This document shows positions 7,634-18,177 of a stretch of DNA of 64,000 nucleotides, piece after piece. The translations under genes were made by a program, and so were the position numbers. The DNA lies in NCBI RefSeq assembly GCF_002979655.1, contig NZ_PCPG01000009.1, positions 56,409-120,408 of the forward strand, given 5' to 3'. The notes below the pieces were generated by a model. It made no database searches, had not been told where the DNA came from, and saw nothing but the letters and a program-made list of their open reading frames with translations. Every line of letters starts with the position of its first letter. Position 1 is the stretch's first letter. This stretch comes from Microbacterium sp. MYb45 (GTDB lineage Bacteria; Actinomycetota; Actinomycetes; Actinomycetales; Microbacteriaceae).

Positions 7634-8947
7634 ATGGCAGCACTGGTGGATGCGACGGTCGAGCAGGTGGGGACGCTCGCCGAGCTCACCGACATGCTCG
7701 TCGGGTTGGAGCGCACGATCAGCAGTCTGCAGGCCGCGCGTGACGGCGTGCTCGCGGTCGGTTCCCGGCTGGCGCTGCAGGTTGCCGACGAGGCGGAGCA
7801 TCCGGATTTCGGCGATCTGACCACCCGCACGGTCGCGGCAGAGATGGCGGCGGCGCTCCGGGTGAGCGACCGCACGGTGCAGGCACGGATGACGGAGGCG
7901 GTGTGGCGGGTGGAGCGCTTCCCGCTGGTGTGGGCGGCTCAGGGGGCCGGGCGCATCAGCGCCGCACATGCACGGGCGATCTGCGATGCGGCAGAGCATC
8001 TGGAAGACGCGGCCGATCGCGACGCATACTCCGCCGAAATGGTGCCGTTCGCCGAATCGGAATCGCCGAACCGGGTGTCGCGGCATGGTCGGCGCGTCGC
8101 GGAGCGGTTCCAGTCCCGGTCGGTCGACGAGCGGCACAAGGATGCGCGGGAGAAGCGGTCGGTGTGGGTGAAAGACGTCGGCGACGGCATGTCCCAGCTC
8201 GGGCTGCTCGGCCCCGCCGCGCTCGTGCACGGCGCATTCGAGCGACTGACGCAGATGGCGCAGGGCGTGCAGGAGCAGGGTGAGGCGCAAGCGCAAGCGC
8301 CATCGCACGAGCCCGAATCGCCGGAGCGGGAGGACGTCGATCAGCGCACGGTCGCGCAACTCCGCGCCGATCTCGCGCTCGACCTGCTGCTCACCGGTGC
8401 TCCGGCGGGCCATGACACTCCTGAGGGACTTCTTGCCGCAATCCAGGGAGCGGTATCCGTCACCGTTCCGGTCACGACCCTGATGGGGCACGGTACGACT
8501 CCGGCCGAACTCGACGGGCGTACACCGATCGACACCGGCACGGCGAAAGCTCTTGCGGGAGCGGCGTCCGGGTGGGATCGGATCCTCACCCACCCGATCA
8601 CCGGCGCGCTCCTCGCGGTCGACCGCTACCGGCCCGGTTCCGAACTGAAACGGCATCTGCGCGCACGGGATCAACGCTGCCGATTCCCCGCCTGCGGGTA
8701 TGCGGCCCGCGACTGCGATATCGACCATCATCACGATGCCGCCCGCGGCGGGCCGACCGTCGCGAGAAATCTGGGCCACCTCTGCCGCCGCCATCACGTG
8801 CTCAAACACCATTCGCCGTGGGTCGTCGAAGTGCTCGGCGACGGCGCCTATGCCTGGACGAGTCCGACGGGCAGGGTCTACGTCGATCGGGAGCAGCCTC
8901 AGAACACCGTGACGTTCGTCGAGGATCACGCGCTCGCACCCTTCTGA
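7634..8947 (+). CDS. DUF222/HNH endonuclease-domain protein
   Basis: A 437-residue protein of the actinobacterial DUF222 (13E12-like) family. The helical N-terminal domain includes VAAEMAAALRVSDRTVQARM, characteristic of the family. The C-terminal HNH module shows RCRFPACGY, the metal-binding pair DIDHHHD and NLGHLCRRHHVLKHH, so cysteines and histidines of a Zn-stabilised HNH nuclease are present. The target is unknown; genomes in this lineage carry many copies. I chose the ATG at 7634 rather than the TTG at 7622. The gene stands alone between the MerR gene and the heat-shock operon. Confidence 0.87.
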   Translation: MAALVDATVEQVGTLAELTDMLVGLERTISSLQAARDGVLAVGSRLALQVADEAEHPDFGDLTTRTVAAEMAAALRVSDRTVQARMTEAVWRVERFPLVWAAQGAGRISAAHARAICDAAEHLEDAADRDAYSAEMVPFAESESPNRVSRHGRRVAERFQSRSVDERHKDAREKRSVWVKDVGDGMSQLGLLGPAALVHGAFERLTQMAQGVQEQGEAQAQAPSHEPESPEREDVDQRTVAQLRADLALDLLLTGAPAGHDTPEGLLAAIQGAVSVTVPVTTLMGHGTTPAELDGRTPIDTGTAKALAGAASGWDRILTHPITGALLAVDRYRPGSELKRHLRARDQRCRFPACGYAARDCDIDHHHDAARGGPTVARNLGHLCRRHHVLKHHSPWVVEVLGDGAYAWTSPTGRVYVDREQPQNTVTFVEDHALAPF

Positions 8948-8997
8948 TCAGGGGCAAGGGAGTGTGCGCGGGGCCGTTCGGGGTGCGGTTCCGCAAA

Positions 8998-9018
8998 GTT
9001 GAGTCGACTCGTATCAAG
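8998..9018. promoter_or_regulatory. HAIR-like HspR operator 1 upstream of dnaK
   Basis: GTTGAGT-N7-TATCAAG matches the HspR inverted repeat consensus CTTGAGT-N7-ACTCAAG at 11 of 14 positions. It lies just upstream of the dnaK -35 box. The operon encodes HspR itself, which supports the call. Confidence 0.7.
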
Positions 9019-9023
9019 TTGAT

Positions 9024-11013
<1,990 letters not shown>

Positions 11014-11015
11014 TC

Positions 11016-11687
11016 ATGACGGACAAGAACTTCGACGAGAACCAGTTTCCTGAGTCCGCCGAAGGTCGCAGCGAGGGGTCGGATGCTCAGGCATCCGGCC
11101 CCGCGCCGCACCACCCGGACTCCCGCGAGGCGGCAGCCGCCGAGGGGGCGGACGAGACCCCGATCGACGGCGTCGTGAATCCCGAGACCGCCGACGACCT
11201 CACGGTCGACGACATCCTCGGAGCGACGCAGACCGGCGAGGCCGCGGCAGAAGACGCCGTGCTCGCCGACCTCGAGTCGACCCTGCTGAACGACCTCAAG
11301 CGCCTGCAGGCCGAATACGCCAACTACCGTCGCCGCACCGAGGAGCAGCGCCAGGTCGAGATCGAGCGGGCGAAGGGCGAGGCCGCCAAGGGCCTGGTCC
11401 CCGTGCTCGATGATCTCGATCGCGCCGCTCAGCACGGCGACCTCATCGACGGCACCCCGTTCGCCGTGATCGCCGACAAGGTGCGCACGGTCGTGGAGCG
11501 TCTCGGAGTGGTCGCGTACGGCGAGAAGGGCGAGGAATTCGACCCGCAGCGCCACGAGGCCATCTTCCAGCAGCCGACTCCCGGCGTGGAGAAGACCACG
11601 ATCCTCGAGGTCGTCGAGGTGGGCTACCGCCTCGGAGACGTCGAGCTGCGCCCCGCGAAGGTCGTCGTCGCTGTCCCTGCGGAGTAG
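11016..11687 (+). CDS. grpE: nucleotide exchange factor GrpE
   Basis: A 223-residue GrpE, which releases ADP from DnaK. The first 75 residues are acidic and disordered in look. A long helix follows (LLNDLKRLQAEYANYRRRTE, about residues 90-115), and then the beta domain with GVEKTTILEVVEVGYRLGDVELRPAKVVVA at the C-terminus, the conserved GrpE ending. It starts 2 bases after the dnaK stop and ends 7 bases before dnaJ. Confidence 0.96.
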   Translation: MTDKNFDENQFPESAEGRSEGSDAQASGPAPHHPDSREAAAAEGADETPIDGVVNPETADDLTVDDILGATQTGEAAAEDAVLADLESTLLNDLKRLQAEYANYRRRTEEQRQVEIERAKGEAAKGLVPVLDDLDRAAQHGDLIDGTPFAVIADKVRTVVERLGVVAYGEKGEEFDPQRHEAIFQQPTPGVEKTTILEVVEVGYRLGDVELRPAKVVVAVPAE

Positions 11688-11694
11688 GTGATCG

Positions 11695-12678
11695 ATGGCC
11701 AGCCAGGATTGGTTCGACAAGGACTTCTACAAGACCCTCGGGGTCTCCAAGGACGTCAGCGATGCGGATCTGAAGAAGACGTATCGCAAGCTCGCGCGGA
11801 AGTACCACCCGGACTCCAATCAGGGTGATGCCAAAGCAGAGGCGAAGTTCAAGGAGATCAGCGAGGCCTACTCGGTGCTCTCCGACGCCGAACAGCGCAA
11901 GGAATACGACGAGATCCGCGCCATGGGCTCGGGCGCTCGCTTCACCGCGAGCGGTCAGGGCGCCGGCGGCTTCGAAGACGTGTTCAGCCGGTTCGGTCAG
12001 CAGGGCCGAGGGCAGACCGCCGACTTCGAGGACATCTTCGCGATGTTCAACCAGGGTCAGGGCGCGAGCTTCGGCAACGGGCGCTTCGGGCAGACGAGCG
12101 GCGGCTACCGCGGTTACGGCGGCCCGCAGCGCGGTGCCGACGTCACCGCGCGCACGACCCTCGACTTCGTCACCGCGGTACAGGGAGAGACGATCTCCCT
12201 GCAGGGCGAAGACGGCAAGCCGTTCAAGGTGAAGATCCCCGCGGGCGTGGCAGACGGTCAGAAGATCCGTCTGCGCGGCCGCGGTCGCCCGTCACCGGAC
12301 GGCGGCGAGAGCGGCGACATCGTGGTGCAGATCGCGGTGCGCCCGCATCCGGTCTTCACCCGTGACGGCCTCAACCTGCGTGTCGTGGTCCCGGTCACGT
12401 TCACCGAGGCGACACTCGGCGCGACGATCGAGGTTCCGACGCTCGGCGGCGACGTGGTCAAGCTCCGGGTCGCACCCGGCACCCCCTCCGGGCGGGTGCT
12501 GCGCGTGAAGGGCCGCGGAGTCGCGACATCGAAGGGCACGGGCGACCTGCTCGCCGAGCTCCAGGTCGCGGTGCCCACGCACCTCGACGACGCCGCACGT
12601 GAGGCGCTGCAGAAGTTCCAGGAGCTCGAGCCCGAGGAGAACCCGCGGGCCGAGCTGATGGCCAAGGCGCGGCGATGA
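11695..12678 (+). CDS. dnaJ: DnaJ-type co-chaperone without zinc finger
   Basis: A 327-residue J-protein that would stimulate DnaK ATPase. The J-domain (residues about 9-75) contains the essential HPD in ARKYHPDSNQG. A G/F-rich linker follows (GFGQTSGGYRGYGG-like), then the two C-terminal beta domains from about residue 148. No CxxCxGxG zinc-finger repeat exists anywhere, so this is a class II (CbpA-like) architecture rather than classical DnaJ. The operon position fits the actinobacterial dnaJ slot. Spacing to grpE is 7 bases. Confidence 0.93.
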   Translation: MASQDWFDKDFYKTLGVSKDVSDADLKKTYRKLARKYHPDSNQGDAKAEAKFKEISEAYSVLSDAEQRKEYDEIRAMGSGARFTASGQGAGGFEDVFSRFGQQGRGQTADFEDIFAMFNQGQGASFGNGRFGQTSGGYRGYGGPQRGADVTARTTLDFVTAVQGETISLQGEDGKPFKVKIPAGVADGQKIRLRGRGRPSPDGGESGDIVVQIAVRPHPVFTRDGLNLRVVVPVTFTEATLGATIEVPTLGGDVVKLRVAPGTPSGRVLRVKGRGVATSKGTGDLLAELQVAVPTHLDDAAREALQKFQELEPEENPRAELMAKARR

Positions 12679-12715
12679 CCGATCGTCGAAGCGGGCACCG
12701 GGGGCGGAGGCGTTC

Positions 12716-13132
12716 ATGATGAATGCTGACACCCCGGTGTTCGCGATCGCGGCCGCCGCGGAGCTCTCCGGCCTCCACCCGCAGACGCTGCGGCAGTACG
12801 ACCGCATCGGGCTCGTGGTCCCCGGGCGCACCACGGGCGGCTCCCGCCGCTATTCCCCCCGCAACATCGAGCAGCTGCGCGAGGTCGCCCAGCTCTCCTC
12901 CGAAGGCGTGAGCCTTCCCGCGATCGCGCGCCTGCTGGATCTCGAAGACGAGAACCGGATGCTGCGCGATCGCATCGCCGTGCTCGAGGGCGCCCTGCGC
13001 ACCGAGCGCGAGAATCGTCCCGGCGTGCGCGTGTTCGCCGCCGGCTCCGCGGGGGTCGTCCCGATGCCGACCGGGCGCCGCATCCGACGCTCGACCGAGG
13101 TCGTGCTCTGGGATCCGCGCGGGAGCGCCTAG
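12716..13132 (+). CDS. hspR: heat-shock repressor HspR (MerR family)
   Basis: A 138-residue MerR-type protein. The helix-turn-helix FAIAAAAELSGLHPQTLRQYDR and the wing GGSRRYSPRNIEQLREVAQL are typical of HspR, which represses dnaK and clpB operons and uses DnaK as co-repressor (established in Streptomyces). The C-terminal third is basic and variable. Two adjacent ATGs (12716, 12719) are possible starts. It closes the dnaK operon, 37 bases after dnaJ. HAIR sites at 8998, 9051 and 50350 are the likely targets. Confidence 0.93.
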   Translation: MMNADTPVFAIAAAAELSGLHPQTLRQYDRIGLVVPGRTTGGSRRYSPRNIEQLREVAQLSSEGVSLPAIARLLDLEDENRMLRDRIAVLEGALRTERENRPGVRVFAAGSAGVVPMPTGRRIRRSTEVVLWDPRGSA

Positions 13133-13154
13133 GCGCCGAGTCGATCGCGGTGTG

Positions 13155-13176
13155 TATCCTGTCAACAGTTAACAGG
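13155..13176. promoter_or_regulatory. gntR promoter -10 with overlapping operator
   Basis: TATCCT (13155-13160) is a candidate -10. CCTGTCAAC-A-GTTAACAGG (13158-13176) is a 19-bp palindrome with one mismatched pair. It shares the words GTCAACA and GTTAACAG with the 28-bp palindrome at 13896-13923. It lies 8 bases before the gntR start and overlaps the -10 box, which suggests autorepression. Confidence 0.65.
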
Positions 13177-13184
13177 AGGTCACC

Positions 13185-13847
13185 ATGACGCAGTCCGTGA
13201 AGCGTGGAGAGTCCCTCGGCGCGCAGGTGGCCCGTGTCCTGCGGCAGCGCATCGTGCGCGGCGAGCTCGCCCCCGGCGCACGTATCACCGAGGAAGCACT
13301 GGCCGAGGAGTTCTCGGTCAGCCGCGGACCGGTGCGCGACGCCCTCACTCAGCTCAGCTTCGAGAAGCTCGTCGAGGTGCAGCGCCCCCGCGGCGTGTAC
13401 ATCGTCGGACTCACCCACGACGACGTCGATCAGCTGTACAGCCTGCGCGGCGCTCTCGAGCAGCTCGCCCTCTCGCGGGCGATGCGCGTCGAGGACGACT
13501 CCCGCTGGAGCGCGATGGCCGCGGCCGTCGCCCGCATGGGAGAAGCCGCGGATGCCGGCGACCACGCGGCCTTCGTCGCCGCTGACCTCGAATTCCACTC
13601 GCAGATCTACGCCCTCGCCGACCACCCCCGTCTCGAGGGCGCGTGGAACCAGTACCTCCCGACCTTCACCGCGCTGCTCGAGGTCACGATCAACCACGAC
13701 GAAGACCTGCACGAGTCGTCCGGCGACCACGTCAAGCTCATGGACGTGATGCGCAGTGGAAAGCCCGCCCAGGCCGCGAAGGTGCTGTCGGAGCACCTCG
13801 ACGGTGCCCGCGAGCGCATGCTCGCCGAGATCGCCGCCCGCGCCTGA
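13185..13847 (+). CDS. GntR-family regulator, FadR/FCD type
   Basis: A 220-residue regulator. The winged helix at residues 8-75 includes LRQRIVRGELAPGARITEEALAEEFSVSRGPVRDAL, the GntR hallmark. The helical C-terminal FCD domain follows (LYSLRGALEQLALSRAM, then ADLEFHSQIYALADHPRL with metal-ligand-like D and H residues, and a late GDHVKLMDVM). FCD domains bind carboxylates. AGGAGG precedes the ATG. It sits upstream of tctCBA in the same direction, and related palindromes occur before both it and tctC, so it is the probable local repressor. Confidence 0.92.
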   Translation: MTQSVKRGESLGAQVARVLRQRIVRGELAPGARITEEALAEEFSVSRGPVRDALTQLSFEKLVEVQRPRGVYIVGLTHDDVDQLYSLRGALEQLALSRAMRVEDDSRWSAMAAAVARMGEAADAGDHAAFVAADLEFHSQIYALADHPRLEGAWNQYLPTFTALLEVTINHDEDLHESSGDHVKLMDVMRSGKPAQAAKVLSEHLDGARERMLAEIAARA

Positions 13848-13895
13848 CCGCGAGCATCCGTCGATCGAGAGGCTGCGTCGGTCGGGAGGCTGCGT

Positions 13896-13923
13896 CAGTG
13901 TTGACTGTTAACAGTCAACACTG
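13896..13923. promoter_or_regulatory. 28-bp perfect palindrome, GntR operator before tctC
   Basis: The left half CAGTGTTGACTGTT and right half AACAGTCAACACTG are exact reverse complements with no spacer. It lies 49 bases before the tctC start. The core words recur in the gntR promoter, so the GntR protein is the likely binder. Confidence 0.75.
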
Positions 13924-13972
13924 CTAGCCTCAGGGAGTCGACAACAAGGTCGACCCACGTAGAGGAGCAAAG

Positions 13973-14941
13973 ATGCCCCGCAAGCGCATCACCCGGGCGG
14001 CTGCCGCGATCGCCGCCCTCGCAGCCACCGCTCTCATCGTCTCGGCCTGCACCAAGGTCGAAGAGGGCGAAGAGGCCGGATCGGCGTTCCCCGAGAACGA
14101 CATCCGACTCATCATCCAGGCCAACCCCGGCGGAGGATCCGACCTCTCGTCGCGCGCGCTCGCCACCGAACTCGAGAAGATCCTCGACGTCAGCGTCATC
14201 CCCGAGAACATGCCGGGCGCCGCGGGAGCACTCGCCATGGAGTACGTCGGTGCGCAGGATCCCGACGGCTACGTCATCGGATTCGCCCCGGTCGAGATCG
14301 CCATGCTGAACACCACCCAGGGCGCTAACGTGCTGCCGGAGGACTTCGACCTGCTCGGCCAGATCATGCTCGCCCCCGGCGTCGTCACGGTCGGCGCGAA
14401 CAGCGGCATCGAGACCCTCGAAGACCTCGTCGCCCAGGCGAAGTCCGGCGCCGTCACGGTCGCCAACTCCGGTGCCGGCTCCATCTGGGAGGCGGCCACC
14501 GTGGGGCTCGGCAGCGCGACCGACGCCGAGTTCACCCCGGTCCCGTACGACGGCGGAGCGACCGCTGTCGCCGCAGCCGCATCCGGTGAGACCGTCGCGG
14601 CCGTCTCGGGTCTCGGCGAGGCCCTGGCCCAGGGCGAATCCGTGCGCATCCTCGCCGTCATGAACGACGTGCGCCACCCGGATGCGGAAGACGTCGAGAC
14701 GGTCGAAGAAGCCATCGGCGAGAACGTCGTCTTCGGTGGCTGGGGCGGCATCTACGCACCCAAGGGCCTCCCGGATGACGTGAAGTCCACGCTCGAGGAC
14801 GCGGTCAAGGAAGCCGTCGACTCCGACAGCTACCAGAAGTTCCAGGCCGACGCCGGGAACCTGGTCGTGTACCGCGACTCCGCCGAATGGACCACGTTCG
14901 TCGACGAGCAGTTCGACCTGTTCAAGGACCTCCTGGGCTGA
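13973..14941 (+). CDS. tctC: tripartite tricarboxylate transporter substrate-binding protein
   Basis: A 322-residue lipoprotein of the TctC (Bug) family. The signal peptide ends in lipobox VSAC (cysteine about residue 25). The mature part has RLIIQANPGGGSDLSSRALA, the carboxylate-gripping loop of Bug proteins, then ENMPGAAGALAMEYV and a conserved GWGGIYAPKGLP near the end. It delivers a carboxylate to TctAB; the exact ligand cannot be read. RBS GAGGAG precedes the ATG. An 11-bp stem lies between it and tctB. Confidence 0.93.
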   Translation: MPRKRITRAAAAIAALAATALIVSACTKVEEGEEAGSAFPENDIRLIIQANPGGGSDLSSRALATELEKILDVSVIPENMPGAAGALAMEYVGAQDPDGYVIGFAPVEIAMLNTTQGANVLPEDFDLLGQIMLAPGVVTVGANSGIETLEDLVAQAKSGAVTVANSGAGSIWEAATVGLGSATDAEFTPVPYDGGATAVAAAASGETVAAVSGLGEALAQGESVRILAVMNDVRHPDAEDVETVEEAIGENVVFGGWGGIYAPKGLPDDVKSTLEDAVKEAVDSDSYQKFQADAGNLVVYRDSAEWTTFVDEQFDLFKDLLG

Positions 14942-14960
14942 GAAGGCCCGGCTGAGAACA

Positions 14961-14990
14961 CTGCGGGGCCGGCGCAGGTCGGCCCCGCAG
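14961..14990 (+). other. intercistronic stem-loop between tctC and tctB
   Basis: CTGCGGGGCCG (14961-14971) pairs perfectly with CGGCCCCGCAG (14980-14990) around 8 bases. No T-run follows. Such stems commonly protect the 3' end of binding-protein mRNA and lower downstream expression. Confidence 0.6.
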
Positions 14991-15017
14991 CCGTTCCTCT
15001 TCGACGAAAGAAGGAGC

Positions 15018-15536
15018 ATGATGTCCACCCCCGACACCGAATACCAGGGCGCACCCGCCTCCCGCCCCCTCGAGCTCGTCTTCGCGGTCGTCGCCCTGGC
15101 GTTCACCTCCGGCTACCTCTTCCTCTCGACGCAGATCCCGCTGCGCCGCGAAGCCGCTCCCGGGCAGATCGACGCCCGCTTCTGGCCGCTCGTCATCGGA
15201 GTCACCGGGGTGGTCGTCGCCATCGCACTGCTCGCCGTCGCGGTCACCCGCCCGGCCCCGACCCGCGAAGACCTCGAGCGCATCCAGCCCGGCGGCTACC
15301 TGCGCGTCATCGCCACCCTCGTGATCACCGGTGCCTTCATCGCATTGTGGTCGCTGGGCTCGGTCATCCTCTTCGGCTACCGCGTCGAGGTCTTCCCCGT
15401 CGCCGCCGCCCTCTTGATGGCCGCCCTCATGCTCCTCTACGGCCACCGCCGCTGGCTGAGCCTCATCATCTACTCCGCCTCGGTCACGGCGTTCGTCTAC
15501 GTCGTGTTCGGGATGCTCCTGAGGATTCCCCTGTGA
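15018..15536 (+). CDS. tctB: TctB small membrane subunit
   Basis: A 172-residue protein with four predicted membrane helices: about 18-38, 57-77, 108-125 and 135-170. Between the first two lies IPLRREAAPGQIDARFWPLVIG, which resembles the conserved TctB segment linking helices 1 and 2. It is the small subunit of the sodium- or proton-driven tripartite carboxylate transporter. RBS GAAAGAAGGAG precedes the ATG pair at 15018/15021. Its stop overlaps the GTG start of tctA. Confidence 0.9.
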   Translation: MMSTPDTEYQGAPASRPLELVFAVVALAFTSGYLFLSTQIPLRREAAPGQIDARFWPLVIGVTGVVVAIALLAVAVTRPAPTREDLERIQPGGYLRVIATLVITGAFIALWSLGSVILFGYRVEVFPVAAALLMAALMLLYGHRRWLSLIIYSASVTAFVYVVFGMLLRIPL

Positions 15537-17188
15537 ACGCGCTCATGGAGGGGCTGAACTCGCTCCTCGACATCTCGATCCTGCTCTACATGCTCGTCGG
15601 CCTCCTGCTCGGCTTCATGGTCGGAGCCTTCCCCGGCATCACCGCGACCATGGCCGTCGCACTCGCCGCCGGATTCACGATGACCCTCGAGCCCGTGCAG
15701 GGCCTCGCGGTGCTGCTGACCATCTACGTCGCCGCGAACTTCGGCGACCGGGTGCCGTCGATCCTCATCAACACCCCCGGCACTCCGGCATCCATCGCCA
15801 CCACCCTCGACGGATATCCGATGGCCAAGCAGGGGAGGGCAGGACTCGCCCTGACCATCTCCGCGATCGTCTCGGCGGTCGGCATCCTCGCCTCCCTCGT
15901 GCTCTTCGCCGTCGCCGCCGTGCCGATCGCCAGCTTCGCCCGCGACTACTTCAAGTCGCCCGAGCTGTTCGCCCTGGTGGTCTTCGGCATCGCGATCATG
16001 ATCGGCATCTCGTCGAAGTCGATGCTCAAGGGCATCCTCGCCGGACTCTTCGGCCTCATGCTCGGCAGCGTCGGCACCTACGCCGCGACCGCAGACCAGC
16101 GCTTCACCTTCGGGGTCCTCGAACTCGTCGAGGGCGTGAACTTCATCGCCGTCATCATCGGACTGTTCGGCATCGCCGAACTGTTCGACCAGCTGCTCAC
16201 GCATCGCAAGTCCGCCGTGCGTCCGATCTCGAGCCTCGGCCGCTGGTGGCCGAACCGCGCCGAGCTGAGGCAGAGCGGGCGGGCGACCGCGGTCGGCGGC
16301 GCCGTCGGACTCGGCGTCGGTCTCATCCCCGCGGCGGGTGGCGACATCGCCGGACTCATCGGCTGGGAGCGTGCACGCAAGGCCTCCAAGCACCCCGAGA
16401 TGTTCGGCAAGGGATCCATCGAGGGCGTCGCCGCGAGTGACACCGCATCCAGCGCCACCCTCGGCGGCTCGCTCACCACGACCATGGCGCTCGGCATCCC
16501 CGGCGACTCGGTCATGGCCGTGATGATCGGGTCGATGATCATCTGGGGCATCACCCCCGGACCGACGCTGTTCACCAACCGCCCGGACCTCGTTGTCTCC
16601 ATCGTCGGCATCATGCTGATCGCGACGATCCTGTCGCTGGTGCTGAGCCTCATCCGCATGAAGGGCATGGTGAAGCTCCTCGATGTGCCGCAGCCGTACC
16701 TGTGGAGCGGCATCCTCATCTTCTGCATCATCGGCACCTACGCCACCTCGAACAGCCTCTCGACGGTCGTCACCATGCTCGTCTTCGGCGTGATCGGCGT
16801 GCTGCTCAAGCGCATGCAGGTTCCCGCCGGCCCCATCGTGCTCGGTCTCCTCCTCGGGCCGCTCGCCGAGGAGAACCTCGCCCGCACGCTGGCGATCCTT
16901 CCCACGCGCCCGTTCTTCGAGGTCGTCAGCCCCATCGCGATCGTGCTGCTCGCGCTGGCCGTGCTCTCGATCGTGATGCCGGCGATCCGTGCGGCCCGCA
17001 GACCTCGCGCCGAGCGCGCGGCGCTCGCGGACTCGATCCTGCACGACGACAGCATCCAGCAGATCGAGAAGGCGCACGACGAGCTCGCCGCGCAGCCGGA
17101 TCTGCTCACCTCCACCGTCCGCAACGTCGACGCGCCCACGCGCCGTGCCCGCAAGTCCCGCAAGAACTCCGAGGAGACCGAGAAGTGA
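15533..17188 (+). CDS. tctA: TctA large membrane subunit
   Basis: A 551-residue carrier with about 10-12 helices. It shows the TctA hallmarks GAFPGITATMAVALAAGFT near the N-terminus and GLIPAAGGDIAGLIGWERARKASK in the middle, followed by GSIEGVAASDTASSATLGGSLTTTMALGIPGD. It forms the transport channel with TctB. The GTG start overlaps the tctB TGA (GTGA), and the C-terminal 60 residues are a charged cytoplasmic tail. The stop overlaps the next gene in the same way, so tctB, tctA and the aldolase gene are translationally coupled. Confidence 0.95.
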   Translation: MNALMEGLNSLLDISILLYMLVGLLLGFMVGAFPGITATMAVALAAGFTMTLEPVQGLAVLLTIYVAANFGDRVPSILINTPGTPASIATTLDGYPMAKQGRAGLALTISAIVSAVGILASLVLFAVAAVPIASFARDYFKSPELFALVVFGIAIMIGISSKSMLKGILAGLFGLMLGSVGTYAATADQRFTFGVLELVEGVNFIAVIIGLFGIAELFDQLLTHRKSAVRPISSLGRWWPNRAELRQSGRATAVGGAVGLGVGLIPAAGGDIAGLIGWERARKASKHPEMFGKGSIEGVAASDTASSATLGGSLTTTMALGIPGDSVMAVMIGSMIIWGITPGPTLFTNRPDLVVSIVGIMLIATILSLVLSLIRMKGMVKLLDVPQPYLWSGILIFCIIGTYATSNSLSTVVTMLVFGVIGVLLKRMQVPAGPIVLGLLLGPLAEENLARTLAILPTRPFFEVVSPIAIVLLALAVLSIVMPAIRAARRPRAERAALADSILHDDSIQQIEKAHDELAAQPDLLTSTVRNVDAPTRRARKSRKNSEETEK

Positions 17189-18054
17189 CCCGCTACGACA
17201 TCCTGACCGCCGTTCCGACCGCGTTCCGCCGCGACGGCAGCCTCGACCTCGAGGGGTCGCGTGCGATCTTCCGCTTCGTCGGCCGATCGGGCAACGAGGG
17301 CGCGTTCATCCTCGGCACGACCGGGGAGTTCCCCGCCGTCGACGTCGCCGAGTTCACGGCCCTCGTCGCCGCCGCCGTCGAAGAGCTGCAGGACCGGATG
17401 CGCGTCATCGTGCACGTCGGCCAGCCCAGCACCTTCGAGGCGGTGCGGCTCGTCGAGATCGCCAAGGGTCTCGACGTGACCGAGTTCGCCGCCCTCACGC
17501 CGTACTACCTGAAGTCGACCGAGGATGCGATCTTCGACTACTTCCAGGCGGTGTCGGATGCCGTCGGCGACGGGCGCCTCTACGTCTACATCTACCCGGC
17601 GCGCAGCGGCAACACCGTCTCGCCCGAACTGCTGGTGCGGCTCGCTGCGCTGCCGAACATCGTGGGAGCGAAGCTCAGCGAGCTGTCCCTCGACGAGATC
17701 GCTGCGTATCGCGCCGTCGTCCCCGCCGACTTCGAGCTGTACACCGGCGCCGACCGCGACCTCATCGCCGCCGTCGACGCCGGTGCGCAGGGCGTCGTGT
17801 CCGGGGTCTCGTCCGTCACCCCCAAGCCGTTCCGCGCCCTGGCCGACGCCGGACGATCGGGCAACGCCGAGGCGATCGCCGCCGCCCAGGCCGCCGTCGA
17901 CGATGTCGTCTCCCTGATCGGCGGAGACATGGCCCGCATGAAAGAGGCGTACCGGGTGCTCGACGTCGTCGACGCCTACTGCCGCATGGCGATCGCCGAG
18001 CCGACCGCAGCCGAGCGCACCGCCGTCGCCGAGGTCGTCGCCGCGCACCGCTGA
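17185..18054 (+). CDS. DapA-family aldolase or dehydratase
   Basis: A 289-residue TIM-barrel protein of the dihydrodipicolinate synthase/N-acetylneuraminate lyase superfamily. FILGTTGEFPAVD carries the GTTGE substrate-carboxylate loop. GAKLSELS supplies the Schiff-base lysine (about residue 160). The usual YN(I/V)P motif appears as YIYPARSG, so the tyrosine and arginine are present but asparagine is replaced. It probably cleaves or dehydrates a 2-keto acid imported by TctABC (inference from GTGA coupling to tctA). It is not canonical DapA, since no lysine-pathway context exists. Confidence 0.85.
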   Translation: MTRYDILTAVPTAFRRDGSLDLEGSRAIFRFVGRSGNEGAFILGTTGEFPAVDVAEFTALVAAAVEELQDRMRVIVHVGQPSTFEAVRLVEIAKGLDVTEFAALTPYYLKSTEDAIFDYFQAVSDAVGDGRLYVYIYPARSGNTVSPELLVRLAALPNIVGAKLSELSLDEIAAYRAVVPADFELYTGADRDLIAAVDAGAQGVVSGVSSVTPKPFRALADAGRSGNAEAIAAAQAAVDDVVSLIGGDMARMKEAYRVLDVVDAYCRMAIAEPTAAERTAVAEVVAAHR

Positions 18055-18177
18055 CCGGGCCCCTCGCCGGGGACTGATCACAGGAGATGGAAAAGTGCGC
18101 TTCCTAGCGTGGAAGCAGGGAACGACCCTGCTCCGCGCCTGGCGCGCGGGTGTCCTGCCACGAAGGAAGAACTCCTC

